Source of the DNA: Chitinivibrionales bacterium
GTDB taxonomy: Bacteria; Fibrobacterota; Chitinivibrionia; Chitinivibrionales; JANQEN01
Direction: 5' to 3'
Length of the DNA stretch: 49,851 nt
Assembly: GCA_028278335.1 (NCBI GenBank)
Contig: JANQEN010000243.1
Coordinates: forward strand, 1 to 49,851
Shown here piece by piece: positions 36,946 through 45,626 of this stretch (the first letter of the stretch is position 1; every line of letters starts with the position of its first letter). Below the pieces are notes generated by a model, which saw only the letters and a list, made by a program, of their open reading frames with translations, had not been told where the DNA came from and made no database searches. The position numbers were made by a program, and so were the translations under genes.

Positions 36946-38295
36946 ATGAAAATTAATACAAATTTAAAATTTCTATTAATATTATTATTGATTTCGATTC
37001 TTAATAACACTTTTAGTGAAATTGTTGGATATTGGGATTTTAATGAAGGAGCCGGAACGACCCTCCCTGATCTCAGCAAATTTCAAAATCATGGTTTTAT
37101 TTATGGTGCTACATGGCGAAAGGAAGCTTTCACAGGAGGTTCACTTTTCTTTGATGGCCAAAATGATTACATCCTTATTCCTCATTCTGCAAGCTTAGAT
37201 GTCACAAAACAACTAACTATTGCTGTATGGGTCTATCCACAATCGATGCCGTATTCATTATATTCTCATATTGTGGGTAAAATGGCAAAAGAAGTTGGAG
37301 AGGGGTGGAAAGGTAGCTACTGGATACCTGTACATGGATCACAGAGTATGACTTGGGGATTAGGATTAAGTCTAAACCAAGGCGCAATTGATCATTGGGC
37401 CAGACAAAATGCTTCAATGGAAGAATGGAGCTTTTTAACGATCACTTTTGATGATGTAAAAGATGAAATGAAACTTTATTTAAACAGCAAACTTATAAGA
37501 ACATATAATGAGAGAAACGATTTAATGCTAAATAATTGCCCTGTTTATATGGGAAGAAATAATGATTATAATGCTATGCGTTATTTTCATGGGTTAATAG
37601 GGGATATAAAAATATACAACAACATTTTATCTGAAATTGATATTATTAACCTTTACAATGTATATCCATCCAAGCCATTGTTGATAAGTGCGATTGCTTC
37701 TGATGGAACTTTTAAACTGCCGGGAATAGATAATGATGACAATGTAATTTTTACTTTTCAAGAAAAGGTAGATGTTAGGAGGTATCCTATCAATCATAAA
37801 AACATTGATTCTCTCCTACCTCTTAATAATAATCATACTTGGCGCTGTGGGTTTGGGACAGTAAACAAAATTGAATGGAATCATGATAGTACCAAACTTG
37901 CAGTTGTTTTAAATACTTTAGGTGGTCTTCCAACAATATCTATTGGTGATACTGTAAGTTTATCGCCAAGTGGAAATAAAGTTTCAATTACTGGGAGCTT
38001 TGGACAGATTAATAGTATAAAGAATAATTTTAGTATGAAGTCAAACCGCTTTGAAGTAGTTAAAAACCCTAAGGGCTTTTCATTTAAGTTTTCGGAACTA
38101 AGAAGCATAGCAACAATATTGATTTATTCTTTAAAGGGATCATGTGTTAAAAAGATATTAGTTAATAGAAATGATAAAATTATTCATTGGGACCAAACAG
38201 ACAACAAAGGGGTTCCATTAAGTAAAGGTATATATATAATTAATTATACAGACAACACCTCAATTTTCCAAAAAAGACTTAAAATACTTAATTAA
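36946..38295 (+). CDS. Secreted LamG/concanavalin-like protein with C-terminal sorting region
   Basis: A 449-residue exported protein. A signal peptide (1 to about 24) is followed by a LamG-type jellyroll, residues about 27-235: VGYWDFNEGAGTTLPDLS, NHGFIYGATW, GGSLFFDGQNDYILIPHS, LTIAVWVYPQ, WSFLTITFDD, LYLNSKLIRTYN, FHGLIGDIKIYN. A middle beta domain follows. The last 70 residues (ATILIYSLKGSCVKKI, PLSKGIYIINYTDNTSIFQKRLKIL) resemble type IX-secretion/FlgD-like C-terminal sorting regions. Likely binds a carbohydrate at the surface; no catalytic motif is visible. It is AT-richer than the preceding cluster, which may mean separate origin. Confidence 0.65.
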   Translation: MKINTNLKFLLILLLISILNNTFSEIVGYWDFNEGAGTTLPDLSKFQNHGFIYGATWRKEAFTGGSLFFDGQNDYILIPHSASLDVTKQLTIAVWVYPQSMPYSLYSHIVGKMAKEVGEGWKGSYWIPVHGSQSMTWGLGLSLNQGAIDHWARQNASMEEWSFLTITFDDVKDEMKLYLNSKLIRTYNERNDLMLNNCPVYMGRNNDYNAMRYFHGLIGDIKIYNNILSEIDIINLYNVYPSKPLLISAIASDGTFKLPGIDNDDNVIFTFQEKVDVRRYPINHKNIDSLLPLNNNHTWRCGFGTVNKIEWNHDSTKLAVVLNTLGGLPTISIGDTVSLSPSGNKVSITGSFGQINSIKNNFSMKSNRFEVVKNPKGFSFKFSELRSIATILIYSLKGSCVKKILVNRNDKIIHWDQTDNKGVPLSKGIYIINYTDNTSIFQKRLKILN

Positions 38296-38310
38296 ATTGT
38301 GTTGTTAAAA

Positions 38311-38342
38311 AAGGCATAGGAAAAAACTGCATCCTGTGCCTT
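38311..38342. terminator. Hairpin downstream of the LamG gene
   Basis: Arms of 11 bases (AAGGCATAGGA, TCCTGTGCCTT; one G-T pair) close around an AAAAACTGCA loop. Located 15 bases after the stop at 38295. The lack of a T-run makes it a weak intrinsic terminator call. Confidence 0.4.
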
Positions 38343-38370
38343 ATGAGTAATGAATAGTAATATTGTCTGA

Positions 38371-38547
38371 CTACTTACGTAGCGTCACCCTCCTTTCCCG
38401 ACTTGGTGGAGTCGTCTGGATTTCCTCGATATGTTTTGATATTTTTCTTTCATATTTTTTCTTACCTGATTTGAATTGCGGTGAGGTCTTTTCATAAAAT
38501 TTAATGAGGAGCATCTTTGTAAAAGCTAGCACAATACTTACCATCAT
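38371..38547 (-). CDS. Possible small membrane-basic protein (58 residues)
   Basis: A minus-strand frame from ATG 38547 to TAG 38371. The product has a hydrophobic start (MMVSIVLAFTKMLLIKFYEK) and a strongly basic remainder ending in RRVTLRK. I see no good ribosome site and no family. It could be a real small membrane protein, the eroded end of a longer gene (the frame is open for 12 codons upstream of the ATG), or chance. It is antisense to the flanking genes. Confidence 0.25.
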   Translation of the reverse strand: MMVSIVLAFTKMLLIKFYEKTSPQFKSGKKKYERKISKHIEEIQTTPPSRERRVTLRK

Positions 38548-38724
38548 GATAAAGGTATTGCAAAATCTTTTGGTGATTGATTTTTATTGTTTAATTATCC
38601 CAAGAATTACCAAAACCGATATATTTTTATGGCGCTATCATAGCTATATACGATAATAGCAGTACTTGAAATACACACCTTTACGTCTAAATCTTATCGA
38701 TCTCATCAATAAAGGGATATAGTA

Positions 38725-39498
38725 ATGCCAACAGAAAAGAAGTGGGTCGTTGATGAAAAGGGATTTCATGCAGTCAATCAAACAACGTCCCAGTCCTCTA
38801 ATAGCAATACTTCCAATGTAGATGACTCTTCAACGCAAAACGCTACCACAGAAGAGCCTCAGAAGGCAATTTCTTTGCAGGAGGGAGTCTGGATTGCCGG
38901 TGATGAGGGATTTACGTTTAATAAAAAATGTACAGTACAGATAACGGGAAAGTACCTAGGGGAGACAACCTGTAAAAAGGTGACCATTGATACCTTTGTT
39001 GAGTACGAAGGTGAAGAGGAAGACTTAAAGCAATCAGTAGACGCCTTTCTTAATGACGACTGTGTTGCTGAGGCTGAGGTAACGCTCTTTTATGGGGAGA
39101 AGTATGGAAACGCTTTAGGTGAGAACCCAGATGCAAAGTGCAACTATCTGTTTCGGGCTAAAAGTGATGTTGCAGAGAGTGAGCTTGAGAGTGAGATGTT
39201 GGAGATGCCCAGTTCCGTACTTGGAAGCTTTATTATTCGTCTTGCTATTAACCCTGAAAATAATGACGCACAAGATGATACATATAAATTAAAAAGTACT
39301 GATAACAACAAAATCTATGAAAAAATCCTGACAGTTGAAAACGACAAAATTGTTAGTGATGATTACCTTGATCTTGAATTTACTGAAATTGATGAATCAT
39401 TATCATATACACTTGAAATTAATCCTGGAAATGAAGGTGATCCATATTACCTTTTCGAAAGCATCCCTTTCTTGGAATTGAAAAACGGTAACATGTAA
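38725..39498 (+). CDS. Signal-less Ig-like/tether protein of an effector-like module
   Basis: A 257-residue protein without signal peptide; I recognise no named family. Residues 1-50 hold a Ser/Thr/Asn/Gln-rich linker. A motif appears twice: KKWVVDEKGFHAVN at the start and EGVWIAGDEGFTFNKKC near 52. The following region (CTVQITGKYLGETT, VTIDTFVEYEGEEEDLKQ, VAEAEVTLFYGEKYGN, CNYLFRAKSD) looks like Ig-like beta-strands, similar in organisation to the tether gene at 48782. It is the first gene of a three-gene plus-strand set with the LysM protein (59 bases downstream) and the lipoprotein. It is probably an adaptor or cargo-binding subunit of a secretion system; inferred. Confidence 0.5.
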   Translation: MPTEKKWVVDEKGFHAVNQTTSQSSNSNTSNVDDSSTQNATTEEPQKAISLQEGVWIAGDEGFTFNKKCTVQITGKYLGETTCKKVTIDTFVEYEGEEEDLKQSVDAFLNDDCVAEAEVTLFYGEKYGNALGENPDAKCNYLFRAKSDVAESELESEMLEMPSSVLGSFIIRLAINPENNDAQDDTYKLKSTDNNKIYEKILTVENDKIVSDDYLDLEFTEIDESLSYTLEINPGNEGDPYYLFESIPFLELKNGNM

Positions 39499-39557
39499 AT
39501 AATTTCAATAAAAGATAATAATGAAACATTCAGAAAAGTGAAAAGGAATGTTAGTAT

Positions 39558-40691
39558 ATGAGTGACCATATTCATGTGGTACAAAAAGGTGACACCCTTT
39601 CGGCAATATCCAAAAACTATTATAAGGATGCAAAATATTATCCTCATATTGCAGAATTAAATAACATTGATAATCCGGATTTGATATATGTAGATCAGAA
39701 AATAACGATTCCAAAATATCTAAAGGCTGGATTTGAAATGAAAGATGGGTGCCCAGTAATTCATCTGGTTCGTATTTGCTTGCCAAAAAAACCAACAAGT
39801 GTTTTCAATGATATTTCTACACTTGAAAAAGCCGCAATTAAAGAAGGGTATAGTCTAAAGGATCGAATTAGCGCATTCAGAAAAATAAAATATGATTCTG
39901 GACCGGCAAAGACTTTGTTGGGTATGGTGGTGGGTGGTGGTGGGTGGGATATTCTTATTCCTGGTGCCAGTCATGTTAAATTACCAAACTCATGGAACAC
40001 TTCGCTTCTTACTATAAAAGAAAAACTCAAGAATAACCCAGTAATGAAAATAAATGGTGATGATGTCGACATATTCCATGTGTTTGCTGGTCTTGATGCT
40101 AAGAATCACCCCACTCCGATAAGCCTGGGAGGCGGAGTTGTTAAAATGCGTTCAAATCACGAAGCTGCGACATTTATAGGAGATTTAGGAAGTGTTGTTG
40201 TTTGGTATATAAAAAATTCTAAAGCCTCTTTCTATGACACAGCAAGGAAACTCAATAAGCAATTACTAAATTATTATTATGACGACCCGTCTAGTAATGA
40301 TCAGAAGTGTTCTGTTGCTGATATGAATGGCAATATTGACTCATATCTGATTAACCCAACAACAACCATTTTTGATAGTTTTGAAGATTACTATGAATCA
40401 TCTACAGGAAAGTATTCAAATCGAATGTCTGATTTTTACAACATCTTAATGAGATCAAAAAAAATAGATATTCAAGAAGAGATTTTCAATTCAGCTATTG
40501 CCGTTGCTGTTTCAATTAAACAAATAACAGATGTTGCTTTAATCTTCAAAGATCCTGGGCCGGGCCCTTCATTGAAGTTACCATTCATTGGTGACATTGG
40601 GACACCGACATTCTGGGAAATGTACTGGAATGTTTCTGGTTGGGTTACTGATTTGCTTTTTGAGAAAATTAAAAAAGGTGCAGGAAAATGA
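39558..40691 (+). CDS. LysM-domain candidate effector
   Basis: A 377-residue protein without signal peptide. Residues 4-50 are a LysM domain (HVVQKGDTLSAISKNYYKDAK...DLIYVDQKITIP). The rest is not a family I can name. It contains DIFHVFAGLDAKNHP (about residue 170) and NHEAATFIGDLGSVVVWY (about 200), whose conserved-looking His, Asp and Glu could be catalytic, and a helical C-terminal part. A cytoplasmic LysM protein whose stop overlaps a lipoprotein start by four bases (ATGA) is typical of peptidoglycan-targeting secreted effectors with a cognate immunity lipoprotein. LysM also occurs in baseplate proteins of contractile systems, which is the main alternative. Confidence 0.55.
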   Translation: MSDHIHVVQKGDTLSAISKNYYKDAKYYPHIAELNNIDNPDLIYVDQKITIPKYLKAGFEMKDGCPVIHLVRICLPKKPTSVFNDISTLEKAAIKEGYSLKDRISAFRKIKYDSGPAKTLLGMVVGGGGWDILIPGASHVKLPNSWNTSLLTIKEKLKNNPVMKINGDDVDIFHVFAGLDAKNHPTPISLGGGVVKMRSNHEAATFIGDLGSVVVWYIKNSKASFYDTARKLNKQLLNYYYDDPSSNDQKCSVADMNGNIDSYLINPTTTIFDSFEDYYESSTGKYSNRMSDFYNILMRSKKIDIQEEIFNSAIAVAVSIKQITDVALIFKDPGPGPSLKLPFIGDIGTPTFWEMYWNVSGWVTDLLFEKIKKGAGK

Positions 40692-41161
40692 GCAGAATTG
40701 TTTCAATAATAATTGCAATTTTATTCATTACTTCATGTGTAAATACTTCCATGAAAGAGTATTGTGCTGGGGATTTCAGAGCAATAGCAATTAAAAAGCA
40801 ATTCGCAAATACCTATCAATGTTCCAATGAGAAAGAGGCAATAGAAACTGCCGGGGCCTATATCTACGTTACAACTATAGAAGAATCTTTTCCATCAGAC
40901 TATTCCAAATGGGGTAGCTTAGCCGGTTTTATACCATTCTGCTTTCAAGTTCATGAAATCGACAGCGTCTTTTCATTTAGCAACTACATTCCAGGAGGGT
41001 TCGGTGGTGTACCGTGTCAAATAGATGCCAATTTTCGAAATGGTAAAACAATAAGATTTTGCTTTAATAATTTTATCTTTGATCCTGATAAAATTGATTG
41101 TAAAGGATGTCCCGATCACCCACAATATATAATGGATAAATACAGTAAAGAATGTAATTAA
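40688..41161 (+). CDS. Small lipoprotein, candidate immunity protein
   Basis: A 157-residue protein with a lipoprotein signal peptide: MSRIVSIIIAILFITSC, lipobox ITSC with Cys17. The mature domain contains several cysteines (CAGDF, YQCSN, PFCFQ, IRFCF, CKGCPDHP) that may form disulfides. No family recognised. It overlaps the LysM gene by four bases, so the two are translationally coupled; the periplasmic, membrane-anchored location is what would be needed to block a peptidoglycan-acting toxin. This role is inferred from position only. Confidence 0.55.
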   Translation: MSRIVSIIIAILFITSCVNTSMKEYCAGDFRAIAIKKQFANTYQCSNEKEAIETAGAYIYVTTIEESFPSDYSKWGSLAGFIPFCFQVHEIDSVFSFSNYIPGGFGGVPCQIDANFRNGKTIRFCFNNFIFDPDKIDCKGCPDHPQYIMDKYSKECN

Positions 41162-41219
41162 CATTTACTTTATAAGCGACATAGATAATTCGCCGAGAAC
41201 CTATGCCTAAAAGAGTGCT

Positions 41220-41301
41220 CATGCAGAATCTGCATGGAATACGGTAGAAGATCCTGATGGATCTTAGGGTCAGAGGCTTTACTTATCCGTAATTAGGATA
41301 A
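41220..41301. other. Three consecutive hairpins between convergent genes
   Basis: In the 167-base gap between the lipoprotein stop and the convergent Kelch-protein stop are CATGCAG/CTGCATG (41220-41236), AAGATCC/GGATCTT (41248-41265) and TTATCC/GGATAA (41283-41301, extendable by AGC/GCT with a bulge). They may together act as a two-way terminator, or be part of a folded RNA or eroded repeat. No T-run follows. Confidence 0.4.
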
Positions 41302-41328
41302 AGCACATGTGGCTGGCACCGCAGATGC

Positions 41329-44300
41329 CTACGGCAGTATTGCATCGGAGGAACAGTAGATTTTATGGGCATAAAAGAGCCAGATTTTATTGTTGAATGC
41401 TAGACAGAAATGACCTACGCCATATGCGGGATAGTGAGCATTATTTGTAACTCTTATCCAATTGTTTCCATCTTCCGAATATCGTAGATCTCGCATATAA
41501 CCTCCAGGGTTTGAACCGCCAAATATCCAAAACTTATTATCCAGCACCACACACCCAAGGCCAGCTCGAAATCCTAAGATCGATTGATCACCCACCTCTA
41601 GCCAATACTTGCCATCTGTTGAATTCCAAACATCAGCAAATGCATTTTGTTTTCCCCCAATAATCCACATTTTGCTATTTAAAACAGCGGCGTTAAAGGG
41701 ATTGCGTTTTTTAAATTCTGCAGTATCAGCAACTTCTTCCCAAGTAATACCGTCACTAGAGGACCATACATCACTCAAATTTGATCCTGCAATTAGCCAC
41801 ATTTTTCCATTTAAAGCAATGCATTTATGGTTATAACGGGGGGTAAATGACGCATTAGCTGTTGCCAATGACCAGGTATAACCATCAGCAGAAGACCAGA
41901 CATCATTTAAATACTGTGTACTATCATAACCACCCACAACCCATAATTTATTGTTAAAGACAGTGCTTGTGTGTAATCCTCTGCGAGAGAAACTGGCATT
42001 TTCTATAACTTTAGACCAGGTGATGCCGTCTGAGGAGGACCAAACATCGTTTTTATACTCTTTGCTTCCTGTGGCAATCCTTCCCCCAATCACCCACATT
42101 TTATTGTTAAACACAGCGGTAGAATAGGTTGTACGATTTGAAAAGGCTGCAGAGTCACCAACCAATGTAAAGGCTTTGACTATTTCTATGCTAACCTCAC
42201 CGTAAGCAATTTCATTATCATCATCGGTCAACCGCAAAACACACAGGAGCGTTTGTTCTGTGGTTGGGGTGAAAATGGTTGTATCACTATTAGAAGTTTC
42301 TAAAAATGCTGCATTGCCAATTTTCCATTCATATTTCACAATAGTGCCATTGTCATAAGAACCTTGTGGACTCAGCGATATTGAGTCTCCAATTACTATC
42401 TTAACTTTATTACTTGTCACAGCTGGCACTGGCGGCATACTCATCACCTCAACATCAATCCGGGCAACACTAATCTCTCCATCATCATCGGTTACTTTTA
42501 AGCTACAGACAAGTGTTTGCACGGTTGCAGGACCCATAAAAGTGGTATCACCAGTAGCAGAGATTATCCAGGCGCCATTATTGATCTTCCAGGCGTACTT
42601 TGCAATTGATCCATTGCTATCTGATGAGCCAGAGCCAATAAGGGTGATTTGATCATTGATACTGACTGCATTGGTATCAGCTTGAGCAACCGCAGTGGGT
42701 GGCATGCTTATAACATTTATAGATACTGCAGCTATACCAACCTCGTTGTCATCGTCGGTTACACGAAGACTACAGGGTAATACCCCAAAGGTTGGTGGGC
42801 CGGTAAAGGTAGTGTCTCCAGTTGTAGATACTGTCCAGGGGCCCGTGCCTATTTTCCATTCGTATCGGATGATTGCACCATTGCTATCTGAGGAGCCAGA
42901 GCCGGTTAAGGTGATTTGGTCGTTAATGCTTTTAACCAAGGTGTCAGCCTTTGCAACAGCTAAAGGGGGAGCGCTCTTAACAGGAATAGAGACAGCACTC
43001 TTGCTCTCCTCTTTGTCATCATCGATTACCCAAAGACTACAGATCAATGTTTGTGCTATGGCTGGAGCAATTATGGTGGTGTCCCCTGTGGCGGAATTTG
43101 TCCATGAGCTTGCGCCTATTTTCCAAGCATAGGCTGTTATGGTACCATTGTCAGAGGAGCCTGATCCTATAAGATTAAACGTATCATTAAGGCCAATTTC
43201 ATTGGTGTCGCTCTGGGCAAGTGCTAGGGGAGGCGAACTATTAACTGCAATAGAGACCACTCCCAAACCGATTTCGTTGTCATCGTCAGTAACGCGTAGG
43301 CTACAGAGTAGGGTCTGTGCTGTTGGTGGTGCCAGTAAAGCGGTGTCTCCGGTTGCACAAACCACCCAAGGCGCAGCACCGATTTTCCAAGCATAGGCTG
43401 TTATCGTGCCATTGTCTGTGGAGCCAGAGCCAATTAAGTGGAAGGGATCGTTGAGTCCTACTGCTGCAGTGTCACTCTTTGCAAGGGCGGTTGGTGGAGA
43501 ACTTTGAACTACAACAGCCACCATGGCACTATTTGTTTTGTTGTCATTGTCGGTTACCCGTAAACTGCAGATAAGTGCTGCGGTTGGTGTTGCTGGAGCT
43601 AAAAAGGTAGTGTCGGAAGTTGAGGTTTTTGTCCAGGCACTGGCGCCGATCTTCCATTCGTATTTGACAATAGTACCGTCCGCATCATTGGAGGCTGAGC
43701 CAATACAGTGGATGGTGTCATTGAGTCCTACGGTAGAATCTTTACATTGAGCAACCGCAAGGGGCATGCTGTTATCCATAAACTCAGCAAAAATGGTGGA
43801 GTCACCCTTTACACTAGTAAAGCGATAGGTGGTAACAGCACCAACGCTGGCACCATTGACTTTAACATCCTTTATACGATAGTCACTACTAGCAGGAGCT
43901 ATGGTAAAGCCGGTGTCTAATCCATGAAAGACTTTGATAAATCCTGTAGGGAGTATGGTGCCTCCAACACCGGCACCGGCGTTGATGGTCCACTGATGGG
44001 GCTTGTCCTGAACAGAAATAGTGACCGCTACTGTGTCTGCAAGCGTTGTTGATTGCGCAATAAAAGTAAGTGTGTGAGAACCAGAGTCATCGTAGCCTGT
44101 GTTCCAAGTAAAAAGACCAACACCATTACCGCTGTCAATAAAGGTTGCACCTGGATTAGTAAAAGAGGTTGTTAAGGTAATAGTGTCTTTATCAGGATCT
44201 GCCGCCTTTACAAGAAAGGAGAGTATGTTACTTTCAGTGATTGTTGTGTCTTTAAGAGTGTCGAGAGTTGGGGAATAGTCTATGTCTAGTACAGAGACCT

Positions 44301-45204
44301 TTACCAAGGCCTTTGTCGTATCAAGTAAGTCGCAGGCACAGGCAACAAGTGTGTACTGAGCACTGCTATCCCCGGGAAGCGATTGCCATCGCAACGTGTC
44401 ATTGGTGAGGGTGATTGATTGAGGCCGGGGAAGTGTGGCTCCTTCAATATGATAGATGACCGTATCTAAGTCAGGATCGGTTGCCTTAAGAGGAATAACA
44501 AGTAGGCCACCTTCGTTTATGGTATAGAGCGTGTCGGGCTGCAACGTGTCATATAATGGTTTTCGGTTGGTGTTTAATACAGTAAGCTTTAGTATTGCAT
44601 AGCTCAGATTATAGCGATCATCAGCAGAAAAGGAGACAAGGTACTCCCCAGCAGCATCATAACTGGGTGTGAAACGATACTGTTGCAGACTATCAATTGT
44701 ATCACCGACTGGTCCACCAGCAAGCAAGGAAAACAGTATGGGGTTACCATCGGGATCAGTGCAGGAATCAGCTAATATAATAGAATAGGCAAGGCCCTCA
44801 TAGGTTGTGTCATACATGGTGTCACTGACCCACTGCGGCGGATAGTTGTTAAAAGTAAGATGGTAGGCATTGGAGGTGTCCATTCCTCTATTATTTGCTG
44901 CAACACAATGATATATTCCGGTGTCACTAATTCTAAGAGAGGGTATTGAGAGCGTATCCTTTATTGCACCGGGAATATCCAGCCCATTCTTAAGCCACTT
45001 AAAAGTTATTGGTTTGCTTCCCTGTGTTATCACAAACATACTAAAGGCAGAGTCAATTGACAGGGTACCTAACGTATAAATTTGCCCATTAGGAATAGTT
45101 GCGGGGTAGACAGGTTCTACCGGATCCTCACAGAATATAAGGAACAATGTACTTATGAGAGAAACCGTAAATAATATGGAATAAACGGAAGAGTGCTTAG
45201 GCAT
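41329..45204 (-). CDS. Giant lipoprotein with Ig, cadherin-like, PKD and Kelch domains
   Basis: A 1291-residue surface protein. A lipobox (LFLIFC, Cys about residue 25) ends the signal. In order: an I-set-like Ig domain (about 40-115, FKWLKNGLDIPGA...SDTGIYHCVAANNRG), three or four cadherin-like domains to about 395, one InlB/Listeria-Bacteroides-type repeat (about 405-475, GGTILPTGFIKVFHGLDTGFTI), six PKD-like repeats of about 88 residues (about 480-1008, each with GSGSSD...YxWKIG...CSLRVTDDDNE), and five or six Kelch-type repeats (about 1010-1285, NNKMWVIGG...DVWSSSDGITW) that should form a beta-propeller. Probably an adhesin or recognition protein. A foldback element lies 46 bases upstream of its ATG. 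Confidence 0.7.
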   Translation of the reverse strand: MPKHSSVYSILFTVSLISTLFLIFCEDPVEPVYPATIPNGQIYTLGTLSIDSAFSMFVITQGSKPITFKWLKNGLDIPGAIKDTLSIPSLRISDTGIYHCVAANNRGMDTSNAYHLTFNNYPPQWVSDTMYDTTYEGLAYSIILADSCTDPDGNPILFSLLAGGPVGDTIDSLQQYRFTPSYDAAGEYLVSFSADDRYNLSYAILKLTVLNTNRKPLYDTLQPDTLYTINEGGLLVIPLKATDPDLDTVIYHIEGATLPRPQSITLTNDTLRWQSLPGDSSAQYTLVACACDLLDTTKALVKVSVLDIDYSPTLDTLKDTTITESNILSFLVKAADPDKDTITLTTSFTNPGATFIDSGNGVGLFTWNTGYDDSGSHTLTFIAQSTTLADTVAVTISVQDKPHQWTINAGAGVGGTILPTGFIKVFHGLDTGFTIAPASSDYRIKDVKVNGASVGAVTTYRFTSVKGDSTIFAEFMDNSMPLAVAQCKDSTVGLNDTIHCIGSASNDADGTIVKYEWKIGASAWTKTSTSDTTFLAPATPTAALICSLRVTDNDNKTNSAMVAVVVQSSPPTALAKSDTAAVGLNDPFHLIGSGSTDNGTITAYAWKIGAAPWVVCATGDTALLAPPTAQTLLCSLRVTDDDNEIGLGVVSIAVNSSPPLALAQSDTNEIGLNDTFNLIGSGSSDNGTITAYAWKIGASSWTNSATGDTTIIAPAIAQTLICSLWVIDDDKEESKSAVSIPVKSAPPLAVAKADTLVKSINDQITLTGSGSSDSNGAIIRYEWKIGTGPWTVSTTGDTTFTGPPTFGVLPCSLRVTDDDNEVGIAAVSINVISMPPTAVAQADTNAVSINDQITLIGSGSSDSNGSIAKYAWKINNGAWIISATGDTTFMGPATVQTLVCSLKVTDDDGEISVARIDVEVMSMPPVPAVTSNKVKIVIGDSISLSPQGSYDNGTIVKYEWKIGNAAFLETSNSDTTIFTPTTEQTLLCVLRLTDDDNEIAYGEVSIEIVKAFTLVGDSAAFSNRTTYSTAVFNNKMWVIGGRIATGSKEYKNDVWSSSDGITWSKVIENASFSRRGLHTSTVFNNKLWVVGGYDSTQYLNDVWSSADGYTWSLATANASFTPRYNHKCIALNGKMWLIAGSNLSDVWSSSDGITWEEVADTAEFKKRNPFNAAVLNSKMWIIGGKQNAFADVWNSTDGKYWLEVGDQSILGFRAGLGCVVLDNKFWIFGGSNPGGYMRDLRYSEDGNNWIRVTNNAHYPAYGVGHFCLAFNNKIWLFYAHKIYCSSDAILP
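42170..43770 (-). repeat. Tandem repeats encoding six PKD-like domains
   Basis: Within the 1291-residue lipoprotein gene, six consecutive units of about 265 bases each encode 88-residue PKD-like domains. Neighbouring units are more alike than distant ones (for example the fourth and fifth share IND...LxGSGSSDSNG), a sign of growth by unequal exchange. Confidence 0.65.
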
Positions 45205-45626
45205 TGTTTTGCTCCAAGAGGAATAGGGCTGGAATGATTTTCAAAAGAGTTAAACCCAGATTATGCAGTAGGAGTAGATGCAGAAGTGCAAGATTATCAT
45301 TTAGTAAGACTTGAAGGTTTTGAAGGGCATATCTACAAGGTGATATGGCCAAAAAGTCTGAAAGTCTTAATGGGCATAGGATTGTGCTTCTGCGCTCCTT
45401 CCTATTGCATAATCTGGGTTAAATACTATTAGTTCTCAGTGGTATGAAATATAGTATTTATTTGGATTCGTGAATAAGGGTAATTGTAATCAAATGTAAT
45501 CTAAAAATATATAGAATAACTTCAATGTGTTTTTCTTTCATGAAGATATATCTGATAAAAAAGAGTGAAGAGAGGAAACAACTTGTTAGGTCTTGTATTT
45601 CTTCCCGAGTAATTTGATTGTGTTTG
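45205..45626. other. Spacer containing the second foldback element
   Basis: A foldback element fills 45250-45423 (listed separately). The 45 bases between it and the Kelch-gene start hold only a short leader with GAGG, and the 200 bases to 45626 are AT-rich with no visible gene. Confidence 0.5.
45250..45423. mobile_element. Foldback MITE-like element, copy 2
   Basis: Matches copy 1 (24361-24533) along its whole length, with about nine differences by eye, in the same orientation. The ends are TTAAACCCAGATTATGCAG and GCATAATCTGGGTTAAA. Here the right terminal repeat is a better match to the left than in copy 1 (GCATAATC versus GCATGATC). As in copy 1 the arms are complementary almost to the centre and no gene is present. 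It lies 46 bases upstream of the Kelch-lipoprotein start, on the opposite strand sense to copy 1 relative to its neighbour gene. Confidence 0.8.

Larger units (their letters stand above)
38296..38724. other. Spacer between the LamG gene and the effector-like module
   Basis: Contains a hairpin AAGGCATAGGA/TCCTGTGCCTT (38311-38342) just after the LamG stop, with no T-run, and a possible minus-strand 58-codon gene (38371-38547), both listed. The remaining 170 bases before 38725 are AT-rich and probably hold the promoter of the following module. There is a shift to a different gene type across this gap. Confidence 0.45.

Noticed and set aside
42170..43770. CRISPR-like or satellite repeats
   Set aside because: The periodicity comes from tandem PKD-like protein domains, not spaced identical direct repeats; no cas genes.
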